From Hypericum androsaemum (lineage: Eukaryota; Streptophyta; Magnoliopsida; Malpighiales; Hypericaceae): a stretch of DNA of 64,000 nt. Shown in pieces: positions 1-10,556 of this stretch. The DNA lies in assembly GCA_963995505.1 (NCBI GenBank), contig OZ023186.1, positions 16,251,570-16,315,569 on the forward strand, written 5' to 3'. A model generated the notes under the pieces. The model did not search any database and was not told the origin of the DNA. It saw nothing but the letters and a program-made list of their open reading frames with translations. Every line of letters starts with the position of its first letter. Within the stretch, counting starts at the first letter, position 1. The position numbers and the translations under genes were made by a program.

Positions 1-151
1 ATTGTATTGCATTATCTTTTGGATTTAATCTTCTGTACTCGGATTAACCGAATATGTTAATCTGCTACTCCATTCTACTTAATTTTTTTTCAAATTTAGT
101 CGATTAAGCATGTCCTAAAGAAAACTTTTACCTTGGATATAGATATTTTTA

Positions 152-260
152 AAATAAATTACCCTCTTGTCCCTCGGGCTTGGTTATCCTCCCCCTCGAG
201 TTCATGTAATTCAAAATTTGATTTTACCGTCCTCTAATTTCGTTTTAGAAACTCTCCGAT
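152..260 (+). repeat. Remnant left arm of a foldback/MULE-like element
   Basis: The stretch beginning TAAATTACCCTCTTGTCCCT and running through a CCTCCCCCTCGAG block closely resembles the left arm of the foldback element at 18584-18970 (TTACCCTCACGTCCCT, then CACCCTCCCCCTAGGG). No matching right arm was found within the following few kilobases, so this is a half element or one whose partner has decayed. Confidence 0.4.
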
Positions 261-1368
261 TCCTGTAGCCAAAATATATTTTTTTCTTGCTAGAATATGC
301 AATTTTTTCTGGCGAACCCTTTTGAAAAGCTAAAAAATGAGATCGTCCACTTAAAAGCCAAAAAAATCCTCTCATTCTTCCTCCCCCTTCATCATCTTCC
401 TCCAACCTTAGAACCAAAATTAAAAGATTAGAACTCAAACCCAAACTTTATTAGTGAGAATCAAAATTTAAATAACTTTAATTTCAAAACTCCAATTCGA
501 ATTAAAACCCAAGAAAGGAACCCAAAAGGAAAATAATAAATAAATTCTGGAAGGGTTTTCATCAAAATTGTAAAACCCTGGAATCCTCATCTCTCTTATT
601 CGAGAATATGCATTACAAGTAGAAGTGCAGGAAACGGAATTGAATTTCCGGAAAGGGAAAAACTCGGATGAGATCTTTGAGGGCAGGAAGCTTAATCTCG
701 CCCTTCTGGTTGAGCGGGATGGTGAAGTTGCCGATGATATTAAGGTCAACGGCTTACAAAAAGATAGGTCTGTCAGATTACCGCCTGATCTTCCCAGCCA
801 CCAAAGGAGACTGAGAGCAATCATCTACAGCCGTTGATCAGAGATCTAGCCGTTAATCATGCTCTGATCGGACGTTTGCAAATCATCCACCAGACTGAGG
901 TTCCTGTCTCTTTAGTGCTTAAGGAGACAGAGGTACAACCTATAGAACAGATCCTGTTCAAGTAAGGTCGTGCCCTGTGCTCTTGCGCGGCGTGCTTATA
1001 AAATGAATATCTGTAGCTGCTCTAGCCGATGTGGTAATGCCAATTGACGCGCAAAAAACAGCTATCACAGACTCACCTTGGTCGGTGCTTCAACCTCGAA
1101 ACGGCACCGTTCGCTCTTCTAGATGGGTCCCACAACCGCAGTCAAGAGTCATAAACAAACAAGGCAACCGTCGCATAAACTTTATTTATTTATTTTTGGC
1201 AGGAAAAAAATAAAATAAAGTTAAAGATTAAGGCATGAAGCTAATTTAAGTATATAACTCAAGAAGAGTGCAAGTTTAATTTGATTACCTCGCTAATTAC
1301 AGGAAATTGTATTTGCATGTTGAAATCCAGTTATGGGTAGCCCGGATTAGAGGGGGGGGGGGTTTGGG
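261..1368. other. Intergenic, no supportable gene
   Basis: About 1.1 kb with short open frames on both strands (for example 625-837 + and 468-824 -). None has a recognisable domain, and the two overlap each other. The moderately GC-rich part, 620-1150, could be a decayed gene fragment or a captured piece belonging to the half element just upstream. I cannot assign a function. Confidence 0.4.
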
Positions 1369-2898
1369 TTTGTTGAAGTTTCCGTTGAAGAAGAAGAGGA
1401 GTAATGGGACACCGAGAGAATTTGCATCTTTATGAGACAGAGAAATTGCATCTTTAACGAGGAGACACCGGAGCGTTGTGGATTGCACATATTTATTAGT
1501 ACGACGGTTATTTTTATGAAAAAAAATAAGTACTCAGCCAAAAATCCAATACCAACGTTTCTCTAAAAATAAATATGGCATAATTAATTTTGAAAAGATA
1601 AAAACTCTATCTGTAATTATATTATAGACCACGAGCCCGGTAATTTGCCCATTTATATTTGACTACTTTTTGTAAAATAGTTATTAAAAAAATTTGAGAA
1701 GGGTTGTTAAATAGTTAAATAGGATTGGTTTGGGAGTTGGAGTTGGAAATTCGGCGGCAGAAAATAATTATAATTTTCCAGAGAAATGTCTCGTCAACTC
1801 ACTTCTCTTTTACTCTGAAAATTGGCATGTCGCAGCTGAGATGACCGAGAACTCTGGTCCCTTTTTTTAGGATCTCTCCGGTCCCTTGGGAATATCGACA
1901 ATCTGTAAAATTAAATATAAGCTTATTGATTTCAACATTGTTGTAATGCATAGTAGTTACATATTGAACTTCTATTTTCCTAAAAAACCTACCCGTTCCA
2001 ATTACCTAGTATTTAATACTTAATATTTAAAAAGTAAATGTTAATTGTAATATAATCACAGTTTCAATTATATGATGGTCATTGGCTCCAAAGTAGAACC
2101 ATCCGATACATTAAACAGAAAATATTCTATATTTACTTTTCCCTCCAATCAAACACAGCCTCGCTTTAAGAATAACTAGAACAATTGAACTATTTGAAGA
2201 AACTCCTCGAAACGCTGCGTCTCGGTGGGGTGTTCGGGGTTAGACTATGCATGCAAGACAGTGTCGTTTCAAAGGCGTGAGTGAGAAAGAAAACGAATCC
2301 CGAAAAGATTTGGACCATTTCTCGATTTGTACATGTGCCCAAAGACTATACTAATCTTTTCTATATCGTCCCAATTTTATCAGATATCTCGAATGGACAA
2401 ACAATAATCAGAGTAATTTTTTAAAAGGGGATCTATTTCCCCGACAATTCCCTGAATGGGGTTGTCAGGAGATGTTTTTCTTGTCTGGGGTCGAGCCGAA
2501 AACTGCTCAGCCGGGAGCATTTTTCCTTCGTACGAAACCGCTGCTCGGGCAGCATTTTTGAATAAAATTGCTCCACCTGTAGCGTTTTCGGTCAAGCCAA
2601 GCACAACAGAGAATCTCGGCTCGCTGGCCGAAAACTGCTCCAGCGCGAGCATTTTCTTTTTTTACCGAAAACTTTTTTTTTACCAAAAATCGCTCCAGCG
2701 CGAGCATTTTTTTTATACCAAAAATTGCTCCGGCGGAAGCATTTTTTTATACCAAACCCGCCGTTTTTTTATACCAAAAACTGCTCCCCCGGTAACATTT
2801 TTTTTACCAAAAATTCCAGCAATTTAATTCCAATTGTCTCATTTAAACTAGACCCCGATCTTAACCATTATACACGTAACCTTGCAATAAATCTCTTA
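1369..2898 (+). repeat. 1,530-bp tandem duplication, copy 1
   Basis: Reading line against line, every block from 1369 to 2898 recurs exactly 1,530 bp downstream. The unit holds about 1,033 bp of flanking DNA, the 9-bp MULE target duplication (2402-2410) and the outer 488 bp of the MULE left end (2411-2898). Sequence outside the unit differs immediately at both edges, which fixes the breakpoints to within about 2 bp (a shared TT). No mismatch was seen by eye, so the event is very recent or is an assembly duplication. Confidence 0.92.
2411..2820 (+). repeat. Extra copy of the MULE left terminal inverted repeat
   Basis: Duplicate of the MULE left terminus carried by copy 1 of the tandem duplication, complete with its own 9-bp flank at 2402-2410. 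It could serve as an alternative left end, giving a longer element (2411-14813) flanked by the same 9-bp duplication. Confidence 0.8.
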
Positions 2899-3931
2899 TT
2901 TGTTGAAGTTTCCGTTGAAGAAGAAGAGGAGTAATGGGACACCGAGAGAATTTGCATCTTTATGAGACAGAGAAATTGCATCTTTAACGAGGAGACACCG
3001 GAGCGTTGTGGATTGCACATATTTATTAGTACGACGGTTATTTTTATGAAAAAAAATAAGTACTCAGCCAAAAATCCAATACCAACGTTTCTCTAAAAAT
3101 AAATATGGCATAATTAATTTTGAAAAGATAAAAACTCTATCTGTAATTATATTATAGACCACGAGCCCGGTAATTTGCCCATTTATATTTGACTACTTTT
3201 TGTAAAATAGTTATTAAAAAAATTTGAGAAGGGTTGTTAAATAGTTAAATAGGATTGGTTTGGGAGTTGGAGTTGGAAATTCGGCGGCAGAAAATAATTA
3301 TAATTTTCCAGAGAAATGTCTCGTCAACTCACTTCTCTTTTACTCTGAAAATTGGCATGTCGCAGCTGAGATGACCGAGAACTCTGGTCCCTTTTTTTAG
3401 GATCTCTCCGGTCCCTTGGGAATATCGACAATCTGTAAAATTAAATATAAGCTTATTGATTTCAACATTGTTGTAATGCATAGTAGTTACATATTGAACT
3501 TCTATTTTCCTAAAAAACCTACCCGTTCCAATTACCTAGTATTTAATACTTAATATTTAAAAAGTAAATGTTAATTGTAATATAATCACAGTTTCAATTA
3601 TATGATGGTCATTGGCTCCAAAGTAGAACCATCCGATACATTAAACAGAAAATATTCTATATTTACTTTTCCCTCCAATCAAACACAGCCTCGCTTTAAG
3701 AATAACTAGAACAATTGAACTATTTGAAGAAACTCCTCGAAACGCTGCGTCTCGGTGGGGTGTTCGGGGTTAGACTATGCATGCAAGACAGTGTCGTTTC
3801 AAAGGCGTGAGTGAGAAAGAAAACGAATCCCGAAAAGATTTGGACCATTTCTCGATTTGTACATGTGCCCAAAGACTATACTAATCTTTTCTATATCGTC
3901 CCAATTTTATCAGATATCTCGAATGGACAAA

Positions 3932-3940
3932 CAATAATCA
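3932..3940 (+). repeat. Left 9-bp target-site duplication of the MULE
   Basis: CAATAATCA lies directly before the element terminus GAGTAATTTTTT. The same nine bases follow the right terminus at 14814-14822. Nine base pairs is the usual Mutator-superfamily duplication length. Confidence 0.85.
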
Positions 3941-4350
3941 GAGTAATTTTTTAAAAGGGGATCTATTTCCCCGACAATTCCCTGAATGGGGTTGTCAGGA
4001 GATGTTTTTCTTGTCTGGGGTCGAGCCGAAAACTGCTCAGCCGGGAGCATTTTTCCTTCGTACGAAACCGCTGCTCGGGCAGCATTTTTGAATAAAATTG
4101 CTCCACCTGTAGCGTTTTCGGTCAAGCCAAGCACAACAGAGAATCTCGGCTCGCTGGCCGAAAACTGCTCCAGCGCGAGCATTTTCTTTTTTTACCGAAA
4201 ACTTTTTTTTTACCAAAAATCGCTCCAGCGCGAGCATTTTTTTTATACCAAAAATTGCTCCGGCGGAAGCATTTTTTTATACCAAACCCGCCGTTTTTTT
4301 ATACCAAAAACTGCTCCCCCGGTAACATTTTTTTTACCAAAAATTCCAGC
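3941..4350 (+). repeat. MULE left terminal inverted repeat with palindrome array
   Basis: This matches the right terminus (14454-14813) in inverse orientation, through landmarks such as the segment with GGGGTTGT near 3990, the GGGGTCGAG block, the CTCGGCT block and a series of TTTTTACC-A tracts. It contains about seven imperfect palindromes of the type GCTCC-n4/5-GGAGC, each flanked by an A-tract upstream and a T-tract downstream. They are probably transposase-binding repeats. The ORFs that appear across this region are low-complexity by-products of the repeats. Confidence 0.85.
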
Positions 4351-6170
4351 AATTTAATTCCAATTGTCTCATTTAAACTAGACCCCGATCTTAACCATTA
4401 TACACGTAACCTTGCAATAAATCTCTTAAATTTTTGTCGTAATAAATGTCAGATTCTATTAATTTTTTAACTTTTACATGTATAATATATATGGTAGTAT
4501 ATGTTATTGGGCAATTAACATCTGTAATAACGAGTCCAACTTAACAAAATATCCACAATATACGATAGAAACTTTAAATTTATTTTGTTAATTATCTGAA
4601 AATTAGAAAATTAAAATTGAAGTCAACTGCCTCAATGGCTAAAAAAATAATAAAGTAACACAAAGTCAACCGAAACTTTTTTTATACCAAAAACCGCTCC
4701 GCCGGGAGTATTTTTTTTTTACGAAAATGTTTTTTTTTGCCAAAAACCGCTCCGCCGGGAGCGTTTTCTTTTTTTTTATACCAAAAATGTGATTTCCAAC
4801 AATTCAATTTCAATTGTCCCACTTAAACCAGAACCGGTCTTAACCATTATACATGTAAGCTTGCAATAAATCTCTTAAATTTTTGTCGTGACAATGGACA
4901 GTAAGATTCTTCTTCGCTCTCTATGTCTATATATTCTTCCCAATTTTGTGATGGATTCATTTTCTAAAGTTTTAAGATTTTGAAGATGCGAAAGAATGAT
5001 GATGTTCATAAATAGATTATTTTTTGATGACTTAATCGATTTTTTATAAGGACTTCAAATCTGTCGTAGGAAGGCATCTTTATTCGTTTGAAAATATACC
5101 TATATTTAGAGTAATATTACACGCATTAGTCCATACGCCAAATAACCAAAAATGTGAAAAACAGAGCATTTTATTAACAACTTTTAAATCACTAAACAAG
5201 AGTAGTCTTGTCCGAATAGTACAGTCGTGACTAATAACATCCAAAGAGTAATAGCATCAACTGTATTGATTCGTATCCAAAAACTAATATTTCACTCTAC
5301 AAAAAGTATGAGGGCCAGGGCTAGGTTTGTCATTTTTTAGTAATAGTGTGCCCTAAGCACATTGATGTGTCTCGTCATTCTGTGAAATGAAACGTCTATT
5401 ATATAGCATATTGATTCGTTTCCAAAAACTAATATTTCACTTTACAAAAAGTATACTTCAATTCACAGGCCTGTTAGGTCTCACAGGCAGCCTTTAGGGC
5501 TAGTTTTGTCTTATTTTAGTAATAGTATGCCCTAAGCACATTGATATTCGTCATTCTGCCAACTGAAACCTCTATTATACAGCATGAGCTGTATTGATTT
5601 GTATCACTCGTTCTACGTAGGCCATCTTAGCTTGCGATAAGTGTACTGCAATCAGGGCGGTGGGTCGGCCTACGAAAAAAAGCCACTCCCGCTGGAGCAA
5701 TTTTTGGCCGGTTTAATTCCAACCACCGGACAATATTCTATTTAATTCCAATAAATCTCTTAAATTTTTATTGTGTTGGAACCGCTACAGCCATAGCGGT
5801 TTTTGGCCTACCAAAAAATTCGCCCCACTATAAGCGGTTTTTGGCCGGTTTAATTCCAAAAACCCGATAATATTCCATTTAATTCTAATAAATCTCTTAA
5901 ATTTTTATTGTGTTGAAACCACTCCGGCCGTGGCATTTTCTTGAAAATGCCCTGTTCGCAGCATTTTCTTGGACGTTTAATTGTTATAAATTTTGAGTTA
6001 CGATTTCATTCATACTTACCGAGTTTTCTTCTACCAAAAACTAAAAAAATCAAAGGACATTTCCTAATTTCAACGAGAGAACCAGGTAATTTTAACATTT
6101 CGTAAAAAATTACTGAATTTGTTATAACTTCCATAGGTTATATTAGACTAATTTAAGATTTTTTTTGTAG
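4351..6170 (+). repeat. MULE left subterminal region: palindromes and tandem repeats
   Basis: Noncoding. The block near 4351-4435 (CAATTGTCTCATTTAAAC then TTGCAATAAATCTCTT) recurs diverged at about 4808-4890. More palindromes with A and T tracts lie at 4685-4790 and 5675-5960. Near 5255-5610 a 150-185-bp unit beginning TATTGATTCGT is tandemly repeated about twice, with a partial third copy, each unit containing GTGCCCTAAGCACATTGAT or a close variant. Near 5745-5920 a unit ending AAATCTCTTAAATTTTTATT occurs twice. A plausible splice acceptor (TTTTTTTGTAG) at 6160-6170, just upstream of the transposase ATG, suggests a 5' untranslated exon in this region. Confidence 0.7.
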
Positions 6171-6182
6171 TGGAAGCATAAT

Positions 6183-8864
6183 ATGGTAGCAGAATTCTTG
6201 TTGAGATATGATAGTAATTACTATAATGGTCCCAAAGGTCTGGATTATATCGGGGGACGGAACAAAGTGATCAGATTTGAATATTCAGTTAAATATAACG
6301 GACTTTGTGGAGCCATTAGAAGCAAGATTGGATTTGGTAAAAATAAATATATAAGCAGGCTTCTGTTTAGATTGCCGATATTACTAGGATCACCTATTCA
6401 GTTTACTTGTATGGATGTTTGTGATGATGCTGATGTTGACACCATGGTTAATAGTATGAATTATTTTTCTGGTTTAAAATATATACAACTTTATGTTGAG
6501 AAAGGAGCAATTGCTATACCACAAAATGAATATTTTGTGGATGGTCAATTGAATGTAAATAGTACTTTTGCTTCTGAGTTCACGAGTACTATGCAATATA
6601 ATTCGAGTAGACCTGGAACTTCAAGAGTGAATGATTTGGATATAAATTCTTTTCCTGCGGATGAGCCTCAGCGTCATTATAATGTTGTACATGACCCAGA
6701 ATTAGAAATTCCAGTACAACGTCATAAAAATGATGTAGAAATACTGTATCCAAATTTTGATTCAACTGATGACGAAGATGAGCCAAATTTAGATGGTGAT
6801 GCGGATGACGTAAGTGAGGCATTGGTCGCTTATGATGAAGGTTGGGTCGTCAACAACCAATCAGTAGAAAGAAATGATGATTTGAATGAGGATATGATTT
6901 GGGCAAATAAGAAAGATGTGATACGGACAGTGAAGAGATACTCCATGCAAGTTAGCTGTGACTATTTTGTCGAAGAGTCAAAAAAGTATTGTTGGGTCGT
7001 TAGGTGTCTTCATGCGGAAGGAGATTGTAATTGGTATTTTCGGGCATCAATTAAAAAGGGTTTTTGGGGGGTTGCCAAATACCGATATCCTCACACTTGT
7101 GCTGGGGAAAGGGCGTCTGAAGACCATAGACAACTAGACTCCAAATTTATTGCTCGGTACATATGACGTCGGGTGGAACATCAACCAACTATTCCAATTA
7201 TTTCTATTATTACTGAGATTCAAGACCATCTGAAGTTTAAACCCTCTTATAAAAAAGTCTGGGCTGGGAAGCAGAAGGCAATTGCCATGATATAGGGGGG
7301 AGTGTGGAAAGAATCATACAACATGTTGCCTAAATGGTTTGCTGCATGTCAAGCGGCAAATCCTGGAATAATAGTGGAGTGGGAATATCAGTATTGCTAC
7401 ACCGATACCAATATTCTTGTGCCACAAAGAACTAGAATATTCAAGCGAATGTTCTGGGCTTTCAAGCCATGCATCGATGCCTTCAAGAAATGTATTCCCA
7501 TTTTGCTAATTGACGGGACGTTCCTATACAGAAAATACAAGCAAACTCTGTTAATTGCAACTGCAGTAGATGGAAACAATGCTAACATTCCGATAGCATT
7601 TGCACTTGTTGAGAGTGAAAATATTGATAGCTGGCCTTGGTTTCTGTTTCAAATTAAGATTCATGTGACAGATCCTTCTAGAATATGTATTATTTCGGAT
7701 CGTCACCCTGGCATTAGAAAGGCGATGACTACTGATGTTTGTGGCTGGGGTAAGTCGTCAGGAGCAGTCCATAGATATTGTCTTCGCCATGTTGCGAGTA
7801 ACTACAACCAACACTTCAAGTGCGAGAAAATTACAAATTTAATGAAGATGACAGGTAACTCATTTTGAATCTAGTGTTGTACGCAGACTATTCGTTAGTT
7901 CACATTTATACGGCAATGATGATTATAATTTTTTCACAGGATCAAAAGCGCAAAAGAAAAAGTTGGACAATGATTTGAATCGGATCAGGGAAGCCCATCT
8001 TGAGTCATACCAATGGATTGAAAAGTTGGAAAAGAAAAAGTGGAGTTTAGCATATGATCACGGATATAGGTACGGCTACATGACAGCATATATCGCAGTT
8101 ATTTAGTAGTTAATTATTTATGAATGTGTTCTTTTATTCATGCTAGGTACGGCCATATGACAACAAATATTGCCGAGTGTGTTAACAATGTATTTAAGAA
8201 GGTCCGTCATTTGCCTGTCGCAGCTTTGGTTACTGAAACATTAAAAAAGTTACGTGACTATTTTCAGCAAAGAAGAATAGCATGCTCACAAGAAGTTGCC
8301 TCCGGTGTGAGGTATTCCGAAAAGGTGAATACAAGTTTGGAAAGGTAGAAGGCTAAGGCTCGGGGTCATACTGTGAGATTATTTGACCGTCAGCAAGGCA
8401 TATGTCAAGTTACTACAGGAAGGGATGCACACTTCGACAAAGGTGGACACAATTTCGAAGTCAACTTGAATGCCAGGAAGTGCCAATATGGAAAATTTCA
8501 GGCGCTGCATTATCCTTGCTCACATGCAATAGCTTGTTGTGTGGCGCTAAATCTCGACCACATGTTTTTTATTAATAAGTGCTACAAAATGGCAAACATA
8601 AGAGATTGCTACGAGCAATTATTCCATCCACTTGGAAATGAATCTTATTGGCCACCGGTTGACTCTCCTGATGTGATACTTTTTCCAGATGACACATTAT
8701 TGAGGCAAATAGGTCATCCAATGAAAAGAATATAGAATGAGATGGACCAGACACCTCGACAAGTTGTGTGTTCATTGTGTACGAATGAGGGCCATTCTGC
8801 CGCATATTGTACTAATGTTGAGAGTCTTGCCAGTACGAGTGGAAGAACACGTCGTGGGCGTTGA
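6183..8864 (+). pseudogene. mudrA-type MULE transposase with four in-frame stops
   Basis: Three exons (6183-7854, 7940-8069, 8147-8864) with GT-AG introns join to exactly 840 codons in one frame. Domain order is that of MULE transposases: an N-terminal mudrA domain, an acidic linker, a zinc-type DNA-binding domain (about 6900-7160), the catalytic domain, a SWIM zinc finger and a C-terminal CX2CX4HX4C knuckle (about 8785-8830). Two catalytic aspartates are visible, in LIDGTFL (codon 7512) and ISDRHPG (codon 7698). In-frame stops occur at 7164 (TGA), 7293 (TAG), 8346 (TAG) and 8733 (TAG), without any frameshift. In the SWIM finger the second Cys of the CxC pair is Tyr. The protein would cut and join the element ends, but this copy cannot give a full-length product without readthrough. 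Confidence 0.9.
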
Positions 8865-9145
8865 ATTCACCAAAAAAAATTTTGGGTACTCTTTCCTTGC
8901 TGTTGGTTTCTCTTACTGGATTTTACAACAATGTGGTTTGAACGAGTCCCAAACCCATGCTATCAGAGTTGTTGCTCATTTTATTTCTTGGTAGTTTTTA
9001 GGATTGCTTGTCACTTTCCCTGTTGTTGTACTTTGTTTATCGACAGTTATATTTGCTTGTAATATAATGTTAAATCTAGTGTTTAATTTGGAAGTGTGGA
9101 GGTTGTGTTTGATACATAATTATTTCATATTGTTTAGCAGGTCCA
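8865..9145 (+). other. Spacer between transposase and accessory ORF
   Basis: T-rich, intron-like sequence ending in an acceptor-like TTTAGCAG about 8 bp before the next ATG. The downstream ORF could therefore be a 3' exon of the transposase transcript or be made from the same mRNA by alternative splicing. No coding signal of its own was seen. Confidence 0.35.
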
Positions 9146-9634
9146 ATGACGCATTATACTCCAGCCGACATTTTCTTCAATATTTGTCGATGGTGGGCCT
9201 TAGAAGATGAATTTTATTACCCATTCGACCCGTTGCTGATCAATTCACCTACTGTAGCCCGCACAATGGTGAGTGAATGGTCTTTTCGTATTAACCAATC
9301 ACATTGTCTACGTTCAGATGCACGGAGAGTAAATGTTAAGGTTCCTCGACCTATAGCTATCAACATGCCATGCTTAAATGCCGAATTTATGCAGAGAGCT
9401 CTTTTTCGAATAAGGGAAGAAAATAATCGTATTAAGATACGTCTGAACCGATATGAGTGGAAACAGAGCATCAACGAGTTTATTGAACATGGTGATATTC
9501 AGAGAGCACGAGAATATATATTTATGCTACAAAATGGCACAAATTCAGTAGTGGGTGATGAAGATGGCGAGTGTGTTACCAGTGAAGTCAACGAAATTGC
9601 ATCAGATATTGAAATGTCAGATGAAGATAGCTAG
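9146..9634 (+). CDS. MULE accessory ORF A, unknown function (162 aa)
   Basis: An uninterrupted 162-codon ORF inside the MULE, the only sizeable gene in the element without a stop. I do not recognise the family. The N-terminal third is aromatic-rich (FFNICRWWALEDEFYYPFD). A central basic, helix-prone section contains REENNRIKIRLNRYEW at about residues 95-110. The C terminus is acidic and ends MSDEDS. The minus-strand ORF that meets it tail to tail 12 bp away has the same ENNR-x3-R-x-NRY core and also ends MSDED, so the two look like diverged paralogues. A splice acceptor (TTTAGCAG) lies just before its ATG. Alternatives are a 3' exon of the transposase gene or a chance ORF, the latter made less likely by the shared motif. 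Confidence 0.6.
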   Translation: MTHYTPADIFFNICRWWALEDEFYYPFDPLLINSPTVARTMVSEWSFRINQSHCLRSDARRVNVKVPRPIAINMPCLNAEFMQRALFRIREENNRIKIRLNRYEWKQSINEFIEHGDIQRAREYIFMLQNGTNSVVGDEDGECVTSEVNEIASDIEMSDEDS

Positions 9635-9646
9635 GATATTGATAAT

Positions 9647-10057
9647 TTAGTCCTCATCGGACATGTACTCATCAAACATATATTTTGCATTATAAAAAAT
9701 ACTATCACGATGCATATCTGATAAGTCTTTACCTAATGTTGATACTTGCTGTCTTGCCAAATCAAGCATATGATATCGATTTCGTCGCAGTATCATGCGA
9801 TTATTCTCGTGACGGTTCATGATCAGTGCTAATTTATATGAATCTATCTTGCTTTTTTCCACGTCCAGTGACCTCCTCTTCAAAACAGGCACATTCAATA
9901 TTCGCAAACCTACAACAAGTGTTTCAGACTCGGCTACTAGAAACACTCACTCTCTTTTTAGCCCTGCAAAATACTCTCTTCTATCTGTATGATGTTCTTG
10001 CATATGATCATCATTAAATTGAGGAAGTATCCACCTCTGACGGTTTTGGTGATTCAT
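9647..10057 (-). pseudogene. MULE accessory ORF B, unknown function, one in-frame stop
   Basis: Read from an ATG at 10057 this gives 137 codons, interrupted once by TGA near 9947 (context RE-stop-VF, consistent with a former CGA). It begins MNHQNRQRWILPQF and ends MSDED. The motif RHENNRMILRRNRY matches the core of accessory ORF A (REENNRIKIRLNRY). The corresponding DNA is also similar, about two thirds identical by eye over 45 bp. It lies about 500 bp downstream of the PMD gene on the same strand and meets ORF A convergently. Function unknown. A regulatory or DNA-binding accessory role is only a guess from the basic core and acidic tail. Confidence 0.55.
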
Positions 10058-10556
10058 TTATATTTTTTTGTTTTGCTATGCAAATACCAACATCGTATGC
10101 TTCTTATTTATAGACTTAAATTCGTGTGACTTTTTTCAATCCATGAATTTGTAGTCATAAAAAAATAGTACACCTATTATTATATGTGTCCAAAATCTCA
10201 ACTGTTGTGACGTGAGTGTGCAGTCGTACTAAAAGATTGTAATAAAATTATTTTCCTGTCAATGGCAAAAAATGCTGCTCTGTGGAAAATAACTTCGGGA
10301 TCAAATTTTATTTCCTCAGGATCAAATTGAACCAACATGTATATCTTCAGTGAAAAAAACTCAACGCGAGGTACAATCTACCAAAAAATTAGAGCATTCT
10401 AAATTCACGAAAATCAGCCATAAGAATATGAACAATCAAATTGTAAATAATATCATAACCAAGCGAGAGTTTCGAATATTTATTAAAAACAGTTTTCAAC
10501 CAAACTAAAATTCAACATATATCACTAACAGTTTTTCCAAAACAGTGTCCCACCAT
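10058..10556. other. MULE internal spacer, no gene
   Basis: AT-rich DNA between the end of the PMD gene and the start of accessory ORF B, both on the minus strand. It probably contains the 3' untranslated region and polyadenylation signals of the PMD transcript and the leader of ORF B. No repeats or domains noticed. Confidence 0.4.

Larger units (their letters stand above)
2899..4428 (+). repeat. 1,530-bp tandem duplication, copy 2
   Basis: Second, adjoining copy of the unit. It is the copy that continues into the body of the MULE, so its embedded left end (3941 onward) is taken as the functional terminus. The target duplication CAATAATCA is at 3932-3940 here and at 2402-2410 in copy 1. Because both copies contain the insertion junction, the duplication happened after the MULE inserted. 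Confidence 0.92.

Noticed and set aside
468..824. 118-codon minus-strand ORF overlapping a plus-strand ORF
   Set aside because: No recognisable motif, and both strands are open. I cannot tell which, if either, is coding.
2380..2934. Several overlapping ORFs repeated at 3910-4470 with NCSGGSIF-like phrases
   Set aside because: They are translations of the palindrome array in the MULE terminal repeat; both strands are open for the same reason and no domain is present.
3941..4350. Regularly spaced palindromes considered as a CRISPR-like array or as rho-independent terminators
   Set aside because: The DNA is plant nuclear sequence, the units vary and spacers are not unique inserts, and the array is part of a transposon inverted repeat.
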